The notes: generated by a model not told the origin, from the sequence alone. DNA of 64,000 nucleotides from Flammulina velutipes (GCA_011800155.1 CM022374.1:1612001-1676000); one strand, 5' to 3'; positions 1 through 12,792 are shown, counted from the first letter of the stretch. Made by a program: numbers and translations.

Positions 1-3000
1 TCCACATTCTATGATCCGCTGCTCGCGAAAGTTTTGTGCAAGTCCTCGTCTCGAGACGGTGCTATCCGGGGCTTGCTTGATTGCCTTTCGACCGAGCTCG
101 TCATCCAAGGACCTCCAAACAACTTGGCATTCCTTGCTCACATTCTACATGACCCAGCGTTCAAGTCTGCGGAGATGAACACTCAATGGATCGACGGCGG
201 TAAAGTACTCTTCACGCCGAGGTATCTTTATACCCCTCTAATAGAAACTAGACGCTGACACAGACATAGCGCATTCACTGTTCTGTCACCGGGAATTGAG
301 GCGACTGTTCAAAGTCTACCACCTCGTGATATTGGTCGTGGCATACCTCCAAGTGGCCCCATAGACCCACTGGCATTTCAGATCGGTAACATTCTGGTCG
401 GAAATGCGCGCGGATGCGAAGGATTGGAGGTCGTCGTACCTCCTGGGTTTCCTGACAGTATGGCTTTTGCTATCATGTTCTACGTCTCCGCCGTTATAGC
501 TGTGACTGGCCCAGCCCGAGTCCTGCTGAACGAAGAAGAGGTCTCGACGTGGTCCCGTATCTCTGTACCCGCAGGTGCGAAGCTGAGGATATGCAGCCAA
601 CCTGTACGACCAGACAAAGGAGGATTGAGGTGCTATCTTACCGTGAATGGTGGTTTCCCCGCTATTCCGCTCTATCTCGGCTCGAAATCCACTTCTATGG
701 ATATGGGAGGCTACCAGGTTGGTCTTTCTCTACGCTAGATTCTCTCTAGACAGATATTGAGAGGGACCTCTAGGGAAGAGCGCTACGTGTCGGTGACATG
801 ATAGACATAGCTTCTACCGAAACAAGTGCGATCTCGTTGCCGACCACACTTATTCCGACGTACCCTTCCCATTGGACTCTTTACGCTCTACCTGGCCCGC
901 AAGATGACGAAGACTTTATCACATCGAGAGGTGTGGAGCAGTTCTATGCACACCAGTGGAAGGTTAGTCCTGCGAGTAACCGGATGGGAATCAGGCTAGA
1001 ACCAGGCGAACCGTCTGCTGGTGTCGACAACGACTCTATTATTGAATGGGCGCGGCACAATGGCGGAGAGGGTGGATCACATCCTTCCAATCTTCTTGAT
1101 AACGGATATGCCAGAGGCTCTATCAACCTAAACGGTGATACTCCAGTCATTCTAACTGTGGAAGGCCCAAATATGGGCGGGTACGTCTGTGTTTCGACCA
1201 TAGCCTCTGGTGACCAGTATGTTGTTCTTGAGCTCTCACTAGAACGAGACTAATGTGGTGCTGTTTCAAGCTGGAAATTCGGACAACTAAGGCCAGGAAA
1301 TACTGTGAAGATGGTTCGCATCTCTTGGAGGGACGCCGTCAGACTTAGAGACCACTTAGAGAATTGGTTAAAAACTGTCCAGGCATTGGCGTCTGGGATC
1401 GTTGACTACAGTTTTGATCCTCTAGGCTTCGAGCTGATTGATACGGCGGTGCAGGAACCGAAATTATATGTCTCACCGAAGACTTCCGAACTGAAGCCCA
1501 GAGTGGTTTATCGTCAGGTGAGTGAGAGCGTTCAGAACTTGAGCTTTTGTAAGTCTGGACCTTATAAAATCGCTCAGGCTGGAGATTCAGCGATCCTTGT
1601 AGAATACGGAGAAATGACGTTGGATTTGGCTTGCCGTGCCAGGATCCATGCACTCGAAACAGCTCTCAAAAGCCGCTCTGTACGTGGTATCAAGGAGCTA
1701 GCGCCTTGTGTACGCTCTACTATGGTATGTATCTCTCCGCCCTGTGGAACTATCTGCTCATAGAGTTGTCGAAGGTGCATTTCGATATCACGCAAGCAAC
1801 CCAAGAAGACATACTGAATGCCTTGATTGAAACGGAACGATCTCTACCCGAATCAATGTCGGAAATGTCCTTCAAAGGGAGGAAAATCACATTCCCCATC
1901 GTTTTGGATGACCGTTGGACGAAGGAGGCGTTAATACGCTACATGCAAACAATGCGTGCAGAGGCTGTCTATCTGCCTAGCAACATAGACTATCTTGCTA
2001 AGTGCAATGGGATCAAAGGTGGCGCCGAGGAAGCCCTGAAAATGCTTGTATCATCACCGTGGGTACGTTTATGGGTGTCCCGTCATTGTAATTGGTGTTG
2101 CTCAACTAAATGTCATTAAGCTCATTCTTGCTGTTGGGTTCTATCTAGGGTGTCCGTTCTTAGTCCCAGTAAGTAATTCATACAATTTAACGACCTAACT
2201 GTGAACTAACATCAGGTATAGATAGATCCCAGAAAACGAATCGTGGCGCAAAAGATGAACCCCTCCAGGACTTACACGCCACGGGCAAGTGCTGCTCCTC
2301 AGTACTCTCTCTCGATGGCTAACTATCAATAGGGGGCAGTAGGCATAGCAGGACCTGTCGGTGCGATCTACCCAGTTGAATCACCCGGAGGATATCAGTT
2401 ATTTGGTAGAACACTACCTATTTGGCAGCCATGGGGCAGTGGAGGCGATTTCAAGTCAAGCCGACCATGGCTGCTTGAACCATTTGACCAGGTAAGTCAA
2501 AACCCCGATGTATCACGCACCTTGTTCAACTAGTAGCACCCTTAGATCGTGTTTGAGCCTGTAACAGAAGAAGAGTATATCCACGTAAGTAGGTGTATGT
2601 TGCAGGCGTTCTACGTTACTGATAGACTTTAGCTCGAGCGTGAATTCGATAGCGGACAATATCTATTCAAGGTCTTCTTCCATAAACGAGGATGCAATAA
2701 CAGATCAACTGACAGACATTAACAGATCGAATCAGCACTTTTCTCTATGTCTGACTATCTGCGATTTGTATCTTCCGTCAAAGATGAAACGGCGGCTTTC
2801 AAAGAGGGCCAAGCCAAGGCGGTATATCAAGAAGAGATACGGTAGGCGGATTGGCTTGAAAACACTAAACGATGGCTGATAATGAACTGTGCGTAGAGAG
2901 GAAGAATTGCTGAAGAAATGGCGCGCATCGAAAGTAACCTCAACACCTTCGCAAATTTCGGAGACCGGTAAGAGCGAGTGAATGGCTGAGCGATCTGAGT

Positions 3001-3260
3001 TCTGACCACAGGAATCTGTAGATTATACGCCACACTACGCATGTGCCTCCATGTCCGGGGTTGTTTCGAAAATCCAGGTAGCCGTCGGCGATGTGATACG
3101 ATCTGGCGACCAGGTTGTGATTATTCTGGAATCGATGAAAACGGAGATAAGTGTCGCGGCAGGGGACGACAATGTCGGTAGAAGTGTTTGTGGTTTCAAA
3201 GAGGGCATAGTTGGGAGTATCGTGGAAGCAGGCGACAAGCTGGTCTTCTTCGACAAGTGA
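1..3260 (+). CDS. Urea carboxylase / urea amidolyase, C-terminal part (5' truncated)
   Basis: This biotin enzyme carboxylates urea to allophanate with ATP, in the cytosol. The window opens inside the C-terminal subdomain of biotin carboxylase (YDPLLAKV, then QGPPNNLAFL, about 1-210). The KipA-like carboxyltransferase domain follows (PPSGPMDPLAFQIGN near 350; HPSNLLDNGYARGSIN near 1083; EGPNMGGYVCVSTI near 1160). Next comes the KipI-like domain (KMNPSRTYTPRG, SPGGYQLFGRTLPIWQ, about 1600-2500). The end is a biotinyl domain with the attachment lysine in ESMKTE (about 3130) and a TGA stop at 3258-3260. Many introns of about 50 nt interrupt the 3' half. The domain order fits urea carboxylase rather than acetyl- or propionyl-CoA carboxylase. 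Whether an N-terminal allophanate hydrolase is fused, as in fungal DUR1,2, lies outside the window. Confidence 0.9.
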
Positions 3261-3330
3261 AACAAACGGCCTGGCTTATTTGAACGGTGTACGGATACTC
3301 GAGGTACTATGTATTGTTACAGCACCATTA

Positions 3331-3336
3331 AATAAA
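3331..3336 (+). terminator. Possible poly(A) signal of urea carboxylase
   Basis: AATAAA lies 71 nt after the stop codon, in the 187-bp gap between this gene and convergent FAN1. Position fits a polyadenylation signal; nothing else supports it. Confidence 0.35.
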
Positions 3337-3447
3337 AATGTGCAGTGTACGGTTAACAAATATCCTGTTAAAGTTCCATATATTGATCAATTAGGTTGAG
3401 TGTCAATCATCATCACCAAAATACGGGAAACAGGTGAGCGTATACGA

Positions 3448-6400
3448 TCAAGCTTCCACCTTTAGAGCAATACCCCCACATTTCAGTGTGCTCCCTGAAG
3501 GAAAGTGCCGTCCTTGAGACAATGCAAGCACACCCGAGCCCTCCTCCAAGTCATGGCTGAGTTTCATCCTAGCGGGTGATTCCCGCTGCGGCTCTTCGAC
3601 TTCCTCCTCATCGCCCGAAAGAACCTCCATCTGCTGAGCCTTTCGCTTCAGCTTAGCATTCAGCCTCTTCACCTTCGCGTTGATGTCAATGACACGGCAC
3701 AACTCAACCTGCACGTTCGCGCGATGAAGGGCGTCAAACCAAAGCTACGTGTAAAAAAGCTTAGTCAGTCTGGAAACACTCATAGACAAAGACTTTAGCA
3801 CCTTCTGGTTCTCTTGAGGTTTATCCCCAGGTCCCTTCACTTCGACGAACTTGCATTCGCGATTCTCATAATTCCACACTATGAGATCGGGAACCCCACT
3901 GCTGCGTCCGGAATAGTCCTCGCAGAACAATTCACAGATCATGGCCAGCGAGGATCCAGTGAAGCACTATGCAGCTTTAGAACATAAACAGCATTCGTCG
4001 TTAAACTGCAACTCACTTCGATAATCTCAAGAAGGTCCTCTTTGGGACATACATCCCACCTCACCCCGACACACCAAGTGTTCGTCGAGCGATAGGTTCG
4101 ATCATGGCGCTCCAATATCTCTGGCCCTTTCCCTAGTCGAATTTCCTTCAACCGTTGGTCGATCAGGTCCTTCCGTCCACGATAGAACGAGTCTTCAGCG
4201 ATATCCAGAGGCGCCACTTGAAACTTGGTCTCAAAAGCCCCAGGTACATCGGCGAAGATGATGTCCCAGAAAAGCAATCCAAAGATAGTCGTAACGATCC
4301 TCGTTTCGGCGTGGAATCTAACATGTCGTTAACCTCCCAATCGCCCCAAGAGGCGAAACGTACCCTCTGTATCCCACTTTCTCATAATCCTGCAGAGCCC
4401 GCGTCTCAACATTGACTTCCTCGTTCCTGTCCCCGTACCATATTGACTTGACGCCCCACTTCCGTCCTCCGTTCCCAGCAGTCCCGTTCAGTGGTCTGTT
4501 TTCCTTCCCTTTCAGGATGAGCTGCGAGATCGGAGTAGGTTTGAACGGATCGGCTACTACCCGTGCAGCGCGAACTTCCGTGCAGACGGGTTCTTTGAGT
4601 TCGCCCTCACATTCAACCCTCTGATCTTCCGGGATTTTGAGAGTTTTTTCCAGCTTCTGTAGTCTACGGAAAAGACCAGGTCGACACACTACGAGTTTTA
4701 TGAGTATGTAGGTATGAGAGAAAGACGGATGAGAGGCTAACCTATGTGTGTATCATCATCGTCTAGCCCTTCTCGTAGTTCATCGAGGGCTCGACGCAGG
4801 ACCTTGTTGTTTTTACGCTTCTTACCCTCAGATTTTGAGAGGTACGTGATGGTGACCAAAGCCCTCCTCTCATACCAGTGTCCGCGTTTACCTCTACGCC
4901 AAAAGCGCTGACCAAGTAACTCGTTCAGGAGGTCTACTTCCGCTTGGTACTCTTTGAGGTGCCCCAATGCCTCGGTTCCCTTGCTGACCATTCGCGTATA
5001 GACAAAGCCTGAGCCAAGTCAGCGAAGACGAGACAATAATATCAATAGTTCTCACCTGGCTCAAATCTATCCAACCCGGGTCGGATTTCGAGGCCTGCGT
5101 TCTGCTTCAAGCTTTCTTTCTTGTCGGATACACATTTCCTCCACTTGGGAAGTATCGTTTCCTCCAGCATCTGTTTGACTCGCAAGCTTTTGAGCTCCAA
5201 GGAAGTCGGAGGCTCCAGGGGCTCGTCATCGATATTCATGTCCTCGTCGTCGTCAGCTTGAGTAGGCGCGCGTTGGCTTGGAGCATGCTCGTCCGGCTTC
5301 GGAGTGGCTGCCGCGTGTGCTTGGATGGCCTCATCGTCGGCGTCTAGGATAGCTTGAAGCTCATCCTCAAGTTCCAGTGCCGCTTCGAACGCGAGCACAT
5401 CGTCGCGCGTGTCGAAGATCGCGGATCGCTTATAATTGTACTTTGGATAAGTACGTTTCTTGAATTCGCTGAGGAGTGAAGGTCGCATTAGGTCTCTGGG
5501 CATGTGAGTACTGTAAACGGGTGATTATGGGTTGGTTGGTGTAAGGCTGATTGAAACTCACGATCTATAATATATGATGCACAATCGACGAATGAGAAGG
5601 AAGACGTCTGGGTTGACGCTGATGCATTTTCCTGAACGAACAGTCAGTAAAAAGCAGCGAATTCGTTGCTATCAGAGGGACCTAATCGTTTTAGGGCTAG
5701 CTGTCGAAGCCGTTTCTCTTGTGATTCCGGCGTTTGCTTCTTCGCTGGGGAGAAGAAAGAAAGCTTGGTCTGTGTAAGGCCGTCTTTCGGTGTTTTGCCT
5801 TTGGTCTTCTTTATGGGTTTCATTGGAGAGGGCTGAACCGAAAGAATAGTTTGGTTTTGGGAATGCTTGAGAAGAGCTGCTACCAAGTCGCGTTTTCTCT
5901 ATTAAAGGTATGAGAGGTATAACACAGTATTTTACGCGTCACTCACGCTTGTCCCGGCAGAGAGCTTGAGGTCTTTAGCTAGACCTTTGAGTTCTTGTAC
6001 GTCGAGGGTATCCAATATCACAGGTAGAGACATTGTTCCTTCATCGGCGCAGAAGAAATCAAGCTTGCCGTCACTATCAGTAATTGGTGGCTCTGCTGGC
6101 AGCAGATTCGATGGACCGGCAATGGGAGTGGGATTCTCTTCTGCGTCGTCGCCGCCAGTAAGGTCGATGATCTCCGCGAGTTTATTTGAGAGGGTAATCA
6201 TGGATTTGCGTATACCGTCCTGGCCAATCTCGGAGACGTATTTCTCGAGATGCTTATAGCGCAACCATCTACCACGATTGCGGCATAATATTCTGACCAA
6301 AAGATATCGCGCTTGGTCTGGACAAAGTCAGAAGCTGGGGGTGTTTTGAGGAATGGTGGACTGACAGTCGAGTTCTTTGAGTGCTGTGATGAGAGTCTGC

Positions 6401-6705
6401 TCATCATCGCTGAAGAGGTGGCGTTCGAAGCCCTCGACTTCCCCCAACATCTCTGTGGGACCGGTGAGTTATAAAGGTGGAATGGTATTTGAAGACATAC
6501 CTTCAAAGACTTTAACATAGATGGATGGGCGCTTGTTGGCAGCCAGAAAGCGTTCCTCTCGTTGGGTACTGTCTATCTCGTCGATTTGATTCTCCAAGTC
6601 GTCGAGTTCTTCATCGTCCTGTGAAGGGCCGCCAGCGAAAATAAGATGGAGGACAGCGTCAACGTCGCTCAGTTCTCTGGAGACCGTGCGCGCGTTAAAT
6701 GACAT
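3448..6705 (-). CDS. FAN1: FAN1-type structure-specific nuclease (VRR_NUC domain)
   Basis: FAN1 is a nuclear 5' flap endo/exonuclease that unhooks interstrand crosslinks. Read on the minus strand, an acidic N-terminus starts at the ATG at 6705 (MSFNARTVSREL). A segment around RILCRNRGRWLRYKHLEKYV (about 6240-6300) is the conserved FAN1 N-core. A SAP-like DNA-binding segment (DVQELKGLAKDLKL, continuing RKRDLVAALLKHS) lies at 5870-6000. A helical, TPR-like middle follows. The C-terminal VRR_NUC nuclease (3700-4280) carries GVPDLIVW and VEVKGPGDKP, the PD-x(n)-EVK core with its metal-binding Asp and Glu. Introns of about 50 nt are frequent. An in-frame TTG lies upstream, but the ATG is chosen. 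The gene is divergent from the NEDD1-like gene over 136 bp. I see no UBZ finger, which fungal members commonly lack. Confidence 0.92.
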
Positions 6706-6841
6706 TAAATGTAGCAATAAATGAAAGATAAATAGAGAACAAGGAAGAGAAACAGCACTTACGGTCAGGTGACACTCGTTTGGACCGTGATTGTGACTTT
6801 ACGGCATTGTGACGCTCTTGAAAACCAACGACGACGACGAT
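6706..6841. promoter_or_regulatory. Short divergent promoter FAN1 / NEDD1-like
   Basis: Only 136 bp separate the two ATGs, so both promoters must overlap here. The FAN1 side is A-rich. No clear TATA box is visible. Confidence 0.6.
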
Positions 6842-9251
6842 ATGCTTGCCGTCGCGGTCACCGATGCTCTCGCTGTCCTCGACAATATTACCATTCGGAA
6901 ATCAACGGGCTCAGTGCTGCCAGTGCTAAAGGATATCGAGCCATACATTAGCAGCGTCTGGGCGACGGACAACAGCTCGCTTTACCTTTTGTCGACTACC
7001 AATATTCGGAGATACACCCCGACGACCAGCTCTATCGAGGACATTTACGACGGCCTCTGTCTCTCGAATGCAGTAGCAAAGGACAAGAACACGCTCATCT
7101 TCAGCGCCGACGACAAAGTGCACATTCTGGAATGTGCAACCACGCCAAAGATCATCCAAACATTTTCATCCCACAAGTCCGCCGTCAACTCGCTTTCGCT
7201 GTCCAACGACGCCTCCCTTCTCGCATCCACCTCCGCCAATGCTGTTCATGTCCACAATCTCGTCCACGGCTCGCACACCGTCCTCCGTGGTCTGCCACTC
7301 TCGGGCCAGTCTATCACCACTGCCGCATTCAGCCGGCATTCCCGCACGCGGCTCCTCATCGCCATCGGCACTCAGCTTGTCGTATTCGATACCACACGCC
7401 CATCCGGCCCTATGAAGACCGTCGCCGTTGGAAATGCGACCACCGGAGACATCGTCGCGGTGGCATGCAGCCCGTTCAGCAAGACCTTGATCGCTGTAGC
7501 GACTTCGTCGGGGAGCGTGGCGCTCGTTGACCTGGAAAAAGAGAAGAGGTGTGTACCATCCCACGCTATATAATCCATCATATCAAACCTTTCTTCAGCC
7601 TCTTCCGCACTCTAAACCTCAAGGTCCCCTTGACAACACTATCATTCTCTCCAGAGGGCGCATCTATCTATGCTGGGACCGAGACGGGTCGCATTCTAAT
7701 CCTAGATCTCCGTGGCCTCGATAAACCACCGCGATCCATTACAATCAGCGAAAGTGGCAATCGCGTGGAAAGCATGAGTGTTCAGGTAAGCTTCACCACT
7801 CCATTCGTTCAAGCCTAATCCTCAGTATCCCATTAGCCCAAGATCAAGCCATCCGCCGACTCCACTGTAAAGACGGGAGCCGCCGCTGCAAAGACGCCCA
7901 ATACACCAAGCAAGACTGCGCGCGTCGGAACTGCGTCTGCATCTCGTCGGGAACCAACAGCAAGGAAAGCATCTACTGTGTCGTCGCCAAAGCCCAAAGT
8001 TCCACCGATACCTTCCAAGGTCTTCAGCCCCGTTAGAGACCCACTGGGGAACAGCACAAGTGTCAGCGAGATATCGTGTGCGTAAAAAAAATTATTGTAA
8101 TGTTATCCAAATTCTAACTCCTCTCTACAGTAAAGATGGACACTCTCAAGCCCTCTCGTACTATGCCCAAGTTGATGACAACTCCAGAAAGACGACGTAC
8201 CATCAGCGCCTCCTCCAGATCTCCAGGTCGCCCACCCACTCTACCTGAGCATCTCGTCATTCCTCAGCCAGAAATAAAGAAGTCACCACTATCGCAGGCA
8301 CCATTAAACAGGCCCCGCGCTACGTCAATGACATCGAGGACTCGCAAAGTCTCCGTGACCAAGCCGAGTCCCGCACCCTCTCCCACTACAACACGGACCC
8401 GCCACACCGTCTTGTCTGCTACTCCCACTTCTCCGGCTGCCGAGCCACCTCGAAGAACGCGAACCACGTCCACCAGCTCTCGCACCAGTAAGACGGAATC
8501 TATTTCCACGCGTTCCGCAGCCTCGCAAGCGAGTCGAAGGACACGGACGATTTCATCCACTTCTCGGCTGAGCAGCGACGTGGAGAGCGTTGTTCGTCCG
8601 TCGAAATTGTCAGTCCGTACCACACCACCAGCCAGATCACCCTCTCCCGATCCACAATTCCTACACTCATCGGCTTCTCTTATGGAAGAAGATCTACCTA
8701 TCAGTCGCACAAGCACTCCCTCGCCCATTCTGGAGTTACCGGATATGAAGCAGCCTCGGACCCCTTTGCCGCAGAAAAAGAGCATGGCAATACTTGGGCT
8801 GGATACGCCAGCGGTGGAGCGGTGGATCCAAGCGGGGGATCAGAAGAATGCAAAGGGGAAAGGGCGGAGTGTAGGCTTTGCGGATGAGGAAGAGGATCAC
8901 GCCCCCCGCAAGGAGATGAGCATGGAACTGCAAGTGTCACCCCAGCGCCGACCGACACCTGTGAACCTGAAGACGTGGGCGCCGTCGCCGTTAAGGAATC
9001 CTACGGCGTCGCCTGGAACGAGTTCTGCGCATGATTTCTTGAAGGGGATTGTGGGGGATGTGATGTTTGAGTATCAGAAGGAGAGCAAGGCGCAGATTAT
9101 GAGTTTGCATTTGGAGATGATGAGTATGCGGAGGGGGTGGAGGAAGGAGCTGGGGGATGTTATGGAGCAGTATGTGGGTGACCTCAAGGATTTGAGGGAG
9201 GAGAATAAGCGGCTGAGGGAGGAGAATGAGAGGTTGAGGAGGGGGTATTGA
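6842..9251 (+). CDS. NEDD1: NEDD1-like WD40 protein (gamma-tubulin complex recruiter)
   Basis: NEDD1 proteins anchor gamma-tubulin ring complexes at spindle poles. The N-terminal ~320 residues are WD40-like repeats (for example SSHKSAVNSLSLSNDASLLA, SFSPEGASIYAGTETGRILI). A long Ser/Thr/Pro/Arg-rich disordered middle follows (8150-8900). The C-terminus is a helical/coiled-coil segment (DFLKGIVGDVMFEYQKESKA, ending LREENKRLREENERLRRGY). It closely parallels the NEDD1 C-terminus that binds gamma-tubulin complexes. ATG 6842 is chosen because an in-frame stop at 6794 precedes it and the upstream GTG is not a fungal start. Three introns are visible: about 7552-7600, about 7786-7838 and about 8089-8130. 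The middle is rich in SP/TP sites, suggesting mitotic kinase control (inference). Confidence 0.85.
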
Positions 9252-9512
9252 GGTGATGACCATGACCATGACTATATATGAAAACTAACAGTCGTTCCTT
9301 TATCGATATCTATGGATAACTTATGCGCTCTGCCTATGTCTTTAAAATTACAACATTCATTTAGATGTACAATCTCGCTCGTGCTCTACAGTCATAAAAT
9401 ACGTGAGGGGGTCATAAAGGTTCATACTTTTACTTGTATCATATCTTGCCAGGGGGGACCTCGACTACAGGCGGTAGATTCTAAAGTCGATGTTAGCACC
9501 ACACCGTTGGGT

Positions 9513-10059
9513 TTACGCCGCAGCACGTACCCTGTTGGAGAACCCAGCGCCAATAGCGAACGGATACTTTGTCTTTGACGCCAAATAATTCCTGGAACTC
9601 GAAGACTTGTTGAGGTTCGCGCGTATCCGATCGCTTTTCCCGGCGACGGCGGGGTCGTACGCTGGGTTGTACGTCGTCGCTGGGAGCGCCGGAACAGGAG
9701 GGGGTATGATAGACGCTGGTGGTCCTGCGATCTGGCTTGGCTCAATCTCGAACGTTATCTCCGACTCGTGGGCGTGTCGTTCTCGTCTTCGGCGCCTTAC
9801 GCAGTAGATTATGGATCCGAAGAGGAGGATGACTACCACTGTTTTGATTTATTGGGTTAGTAAATGGGGAGAAGGGGAGGGGAAGGGAAACCGTACGTGA
9901 AGAGATCCCAACGGCGAGTCCTATAGCGAGTGTGAGGCGGCTCTCGCATTTCTTGGAGTCGGAGTCGCTATTTGTGCATTTATCTTTCTTGTCATTATTA
10001 GTGTCCTCTGCGAGGGCGAGGGTGATGGTGATGAAGAGGGATAGGAAGAGGAAGAGCAT
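9513..10059 (-). CDS. Small secreted-type single-pass membrane protein, unknown
   Basis: I do not recognise a family. Exon 1 (10059-9897) and exon 2 (9838-9513) are joined across a 58-nt intron (GTACGG...ACAG) to give about 162 residues. The protein starts with a signal peptide (MLFLFLSLFITITLALA). A short polar, Cys-containing ectodomain follows (KDKCTNSDSDSKKCESR). One transmembrane helix spans the splice junction (LTLAIGLAVGIS/SLVVILLFGSIIYC), followed by a basic stop-transfer run (VRRRRRER) and a proline-rich cytosolic tail. The layout resembles fungal mid2-like or single-TM sensor-type proteins, but no motif proves it. It is divergent from OTU1 over 428 bp. Confidence 0.65.
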
Positions 10060-10487
10060 CGCGCAGCGATGGTAGGGGGGATTATGTGGGGGGTTGGCCG
10101 CGCTGCAGCACTTGGGGAGAAGGGAGATGGGTGGGCTGTGGGGAGCGTTATATAAGTTATTTGCGGAGACATTGCTTTGGGATTTGGGAGGCAACGGTCG
10201 TCTTGGGCGCCGTGAAGCTGTGTTGAATTTTTGTTTGTTTCGGGCTGATGGTTGTCTGTTCCCCGTGGCGAGTGCTTGATGGCTACGCGGATTTGTGACA
10301 ACATGAGCGGGGGGAGATGGGGAGACGGATGTGGTGTGGCGTCGAGTTTAATATTTTTGTATTGAAGTGGCAATGTAAGTACTTACGACTACAGGCCGAG
10401 GGCTCTGTGGAAGACTTTTGGAGGTGAAATGATGGAATTTACGACTAATCTCGATCATCAACGCGTACTCTTCTCTCTTCCACCAAG

Positions 10488-11592
10488 ATGGCACCCATTC
10501 GTCTACGTGGACCGAACGGAATATCGACTCTGCAGATAACACTCGACGACTCGTACAGCGTCCAAGACCTCCAGCAAGCCATCCTCAAAGCGACCGATAT
10601 CCTTCCCTCCCGCCAGATACGTACGCCATCCTTCAAGTGCTCCCCGACGGTCAAGTAAACCATGAACAGTCAAGACTGGATACCCACCAAAGAGCCTCGC
10701 GCTTGTACCGGAACTGCCCGTTACGAGCCTTGGATTGAAGGCTGGAGATCAGATCATCGTCAGCGAGGATGCGTCGCCAGCGCCAGCGCCCGTCCCAGTG
10801 CCACCGCCGTCGGTGGCCCGTTCGACACCGACGCCGAGCAAAGGCCCAGAGCATGTCGAGACCGACGGCAGCTTCCTCATCCACCGGGTATGCACTGCTG
10901 ACAACGCGCTCTATACCACGCTCATTTATTAAATTTCCTAGGTAGTACCCGATGACAACTCATGTCTATTCTCCTCGGTCGCTCTCATCTTTGAACAGGA
11001 TACAACGAAAGCTGTGAAATTGCGACAAAGTACGTTGTCTACCTCCTTGCTATCGCCTCCATCTCACCGTTTGCCAGTCGTTGCAGATGGCATACGCAAG
11101 GATCCAGAAACATTCAACGAAGCCATCCTCGGTCGGCCCGTCGACGAGTACATCGCCACCATTCTGAAGCCCCAAACATGGGGCGGCGCCATCGAGTTAA
11201 CCATCCTCGCATCGCATTATTCGACCGAGATATCGTCGATCGACGTTGAGACCGGGCGCATAGACCACTTTACGCCCACCGGGCCTGATAGCGGGAATCG
11301 CTGCATAGTGATATACTCGGGAATACACTACGACGCTGCGACGCTGGCGCCGATGATTGACGCGCCGGACGAGTGGCACCAGACGGTGTTTCCTGTTAAA
11401 TCGAAGGGGGACGATGACAGCGTGCTCGTCGCTGGGAAGCAGCTGGCGGACAAGTTGCGGGCCAAGAAGGCGTTCACGAACACGTCGACGTTTGATTTGA
11501 AGTGTGAGCAGTGTGGGCAGGGGTTGAAGGGCGAGAAGGAGGCGAGGCAGCATGCAGAGCGGACGGGGCATGTTAAATTTGGAGAGTATTAA
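10488..11592 (+). CDS. OTU1: Ubiquitin thioesterase OTU1 (YOD1 family)
   Basis: This deubiquitinase works with Cdc48/p97 in ER-associated degradation. Four exons are joined by introns at 10621-10669, about 10889-10941 and about 11031-11078. Residues 1-80 form a UBX-like domain (MAPIRLRGPNG, GLKAGDQIIVSED), which in the family contacts Cdc48. A Pro/Ala linker follows. The OTU domain carries the catalytic Asp and Cys in VPDDNSCLFSS and the catalytic His in YSGIHYDA. The C-terminus has a C2H2 finger (CEQCGQGL...HAERTGH). Order and length (about 305 residues) match OTU1. The stop codon is 12 bp from that of the convergent AP endonuclease, so transcripts must overlap. Confidence 0.93.
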
Positions 11593-11604
11593 TGTGTACA
11601 GTGG

Positions 11605-12792
11605 TTAGAGTGTTATTTCCATGACGAGGGGACAGTGGTCTGATGCTCCGTATATATCACTGCGCATTTCGCACTGTATACATTGTTAGCGCAGCTGGAT
11701 CGAAGGACCGAAGGACAACTAACCATCGCGACTTCGTCCACTATCCGGTCGCTGAGGACGAACATGTCGAGCCTCCAACCAATGCCTTTCAGCCTGCAGT
11801 TGAAGCGGTACGACCAGTAAGTGTAGTGCCTATCGTCGGGATGAAGCTTGCGCCACACATCGACGAATTTATGAGTGTCTCCATCTGAGTTTAGGATGGA
11901 TGCGTAGGCGGTGGTTTCTGCTTCGGTGTATCCCGGAGTCTTGTTCCAGTTGGGTTTGGGTTTGGAGAGATCTATGGGACGTTGAGGGCCGGTCGACTTC
12001 ACTGAAGCATAGAGCAAAACATACCCATCTCTGTTGGCGCAACGTTGAGGTCGCCCGTCCATACGACGGGTTTCTTGTCGTCCAAGTCGCGAATATACTT
12101 TTCAAAGTGGACGTTCCATATCTTCTTGTCTTCGAGATTCTGCGCGAGCATGAGTGATAATAGAAGCGCCCAAGTAGTATTGCGCACCTTGAGCTTCTCC
12201 CCGGCGTTGGGGACATACGTCGCGACGAGGTAGTACGCGTCAAACTCGAGCGTGACGATCCGTCCTTTCACCGCGTCGGGGTCGGGATGGCCTGGCAGCG
12301 TCTTGTCCACCGACAAAGCGGGTATTTTAGAGAGCACGGCCGTTCCAGCTATGTACGCAGCGGTAAGCAATGATCCATTCAACGTCCAAGGAGACGCACA
12401 ATATGTTTTCTTTGCAGAGATTGACCAGTATCGATGTGGGAAGTGCGCTTGCAGTGCCGGGTCGACGGGCTCGTCGTTGACTTTGGTTTCGGTCAGCACC
12501 AGGATATCGGGATCCTCTGCCTCTAGGTAGAATTTGAAGCCCTAATAATGTTAGCGATGCGCGTATTATTGGGCATGTAACGCACCTTCTTTGAGCTGGC
12601 TGCCAGCCCGCAGACGTTCCATGCTGATATCCTCGTGGTGCCCTCCTGCTTGGGCGCGAACGATATGTTCACTGGAAGAACCTTGTTCGTAGGCTGGCCA
12701 TTCGACGTCTCCTCCTCTGTCTTTTTCTGCTTCTTGGTCGATGTTGAAGGCGCCTCAGCGTCAGAGTCTTTACGCGCGCGTTTGGGAGGCAT
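11605..12792 (-). CDS. AP endonuclease, APE1/exonuclease III family
   Basis: The enzyme cuts DNA 5' to abasic sites in base excision repair. Translation starts at the ATG at 12792, in a basic nuclear-signal-like leader (MPPKRARKD). Six exons are joined by introns of about 45-55 nt. Family motifs in order are SAWNVCGLAA (Asn of the WN motif), LVLTETK (metal Glu), ATYVPNAG (catalytic Tyr), WTGDLNVA (Asp and Asn), YTYWSYRFNCRLKGIGWRLD and GASDHCPL (Asp-His pair), ending MEITL. One oddity is that the residue after WNV, Asp in human APE1 and Asn in E. coli ExoIII, is Cys here. Only the nuclease domain is present, with no Apn2-type zinc finger, so an APE1 call is favoured. It is divergent from TAH18 over 321 bp. 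Confidence 0.93.

Noticed and set aside
7134..7564. Several overlapping alternative-frame peptides within the WD40 region
   Set aside because: Codon bias shadows. Only the frame from 6842 matches the NEDD1-type repeats.
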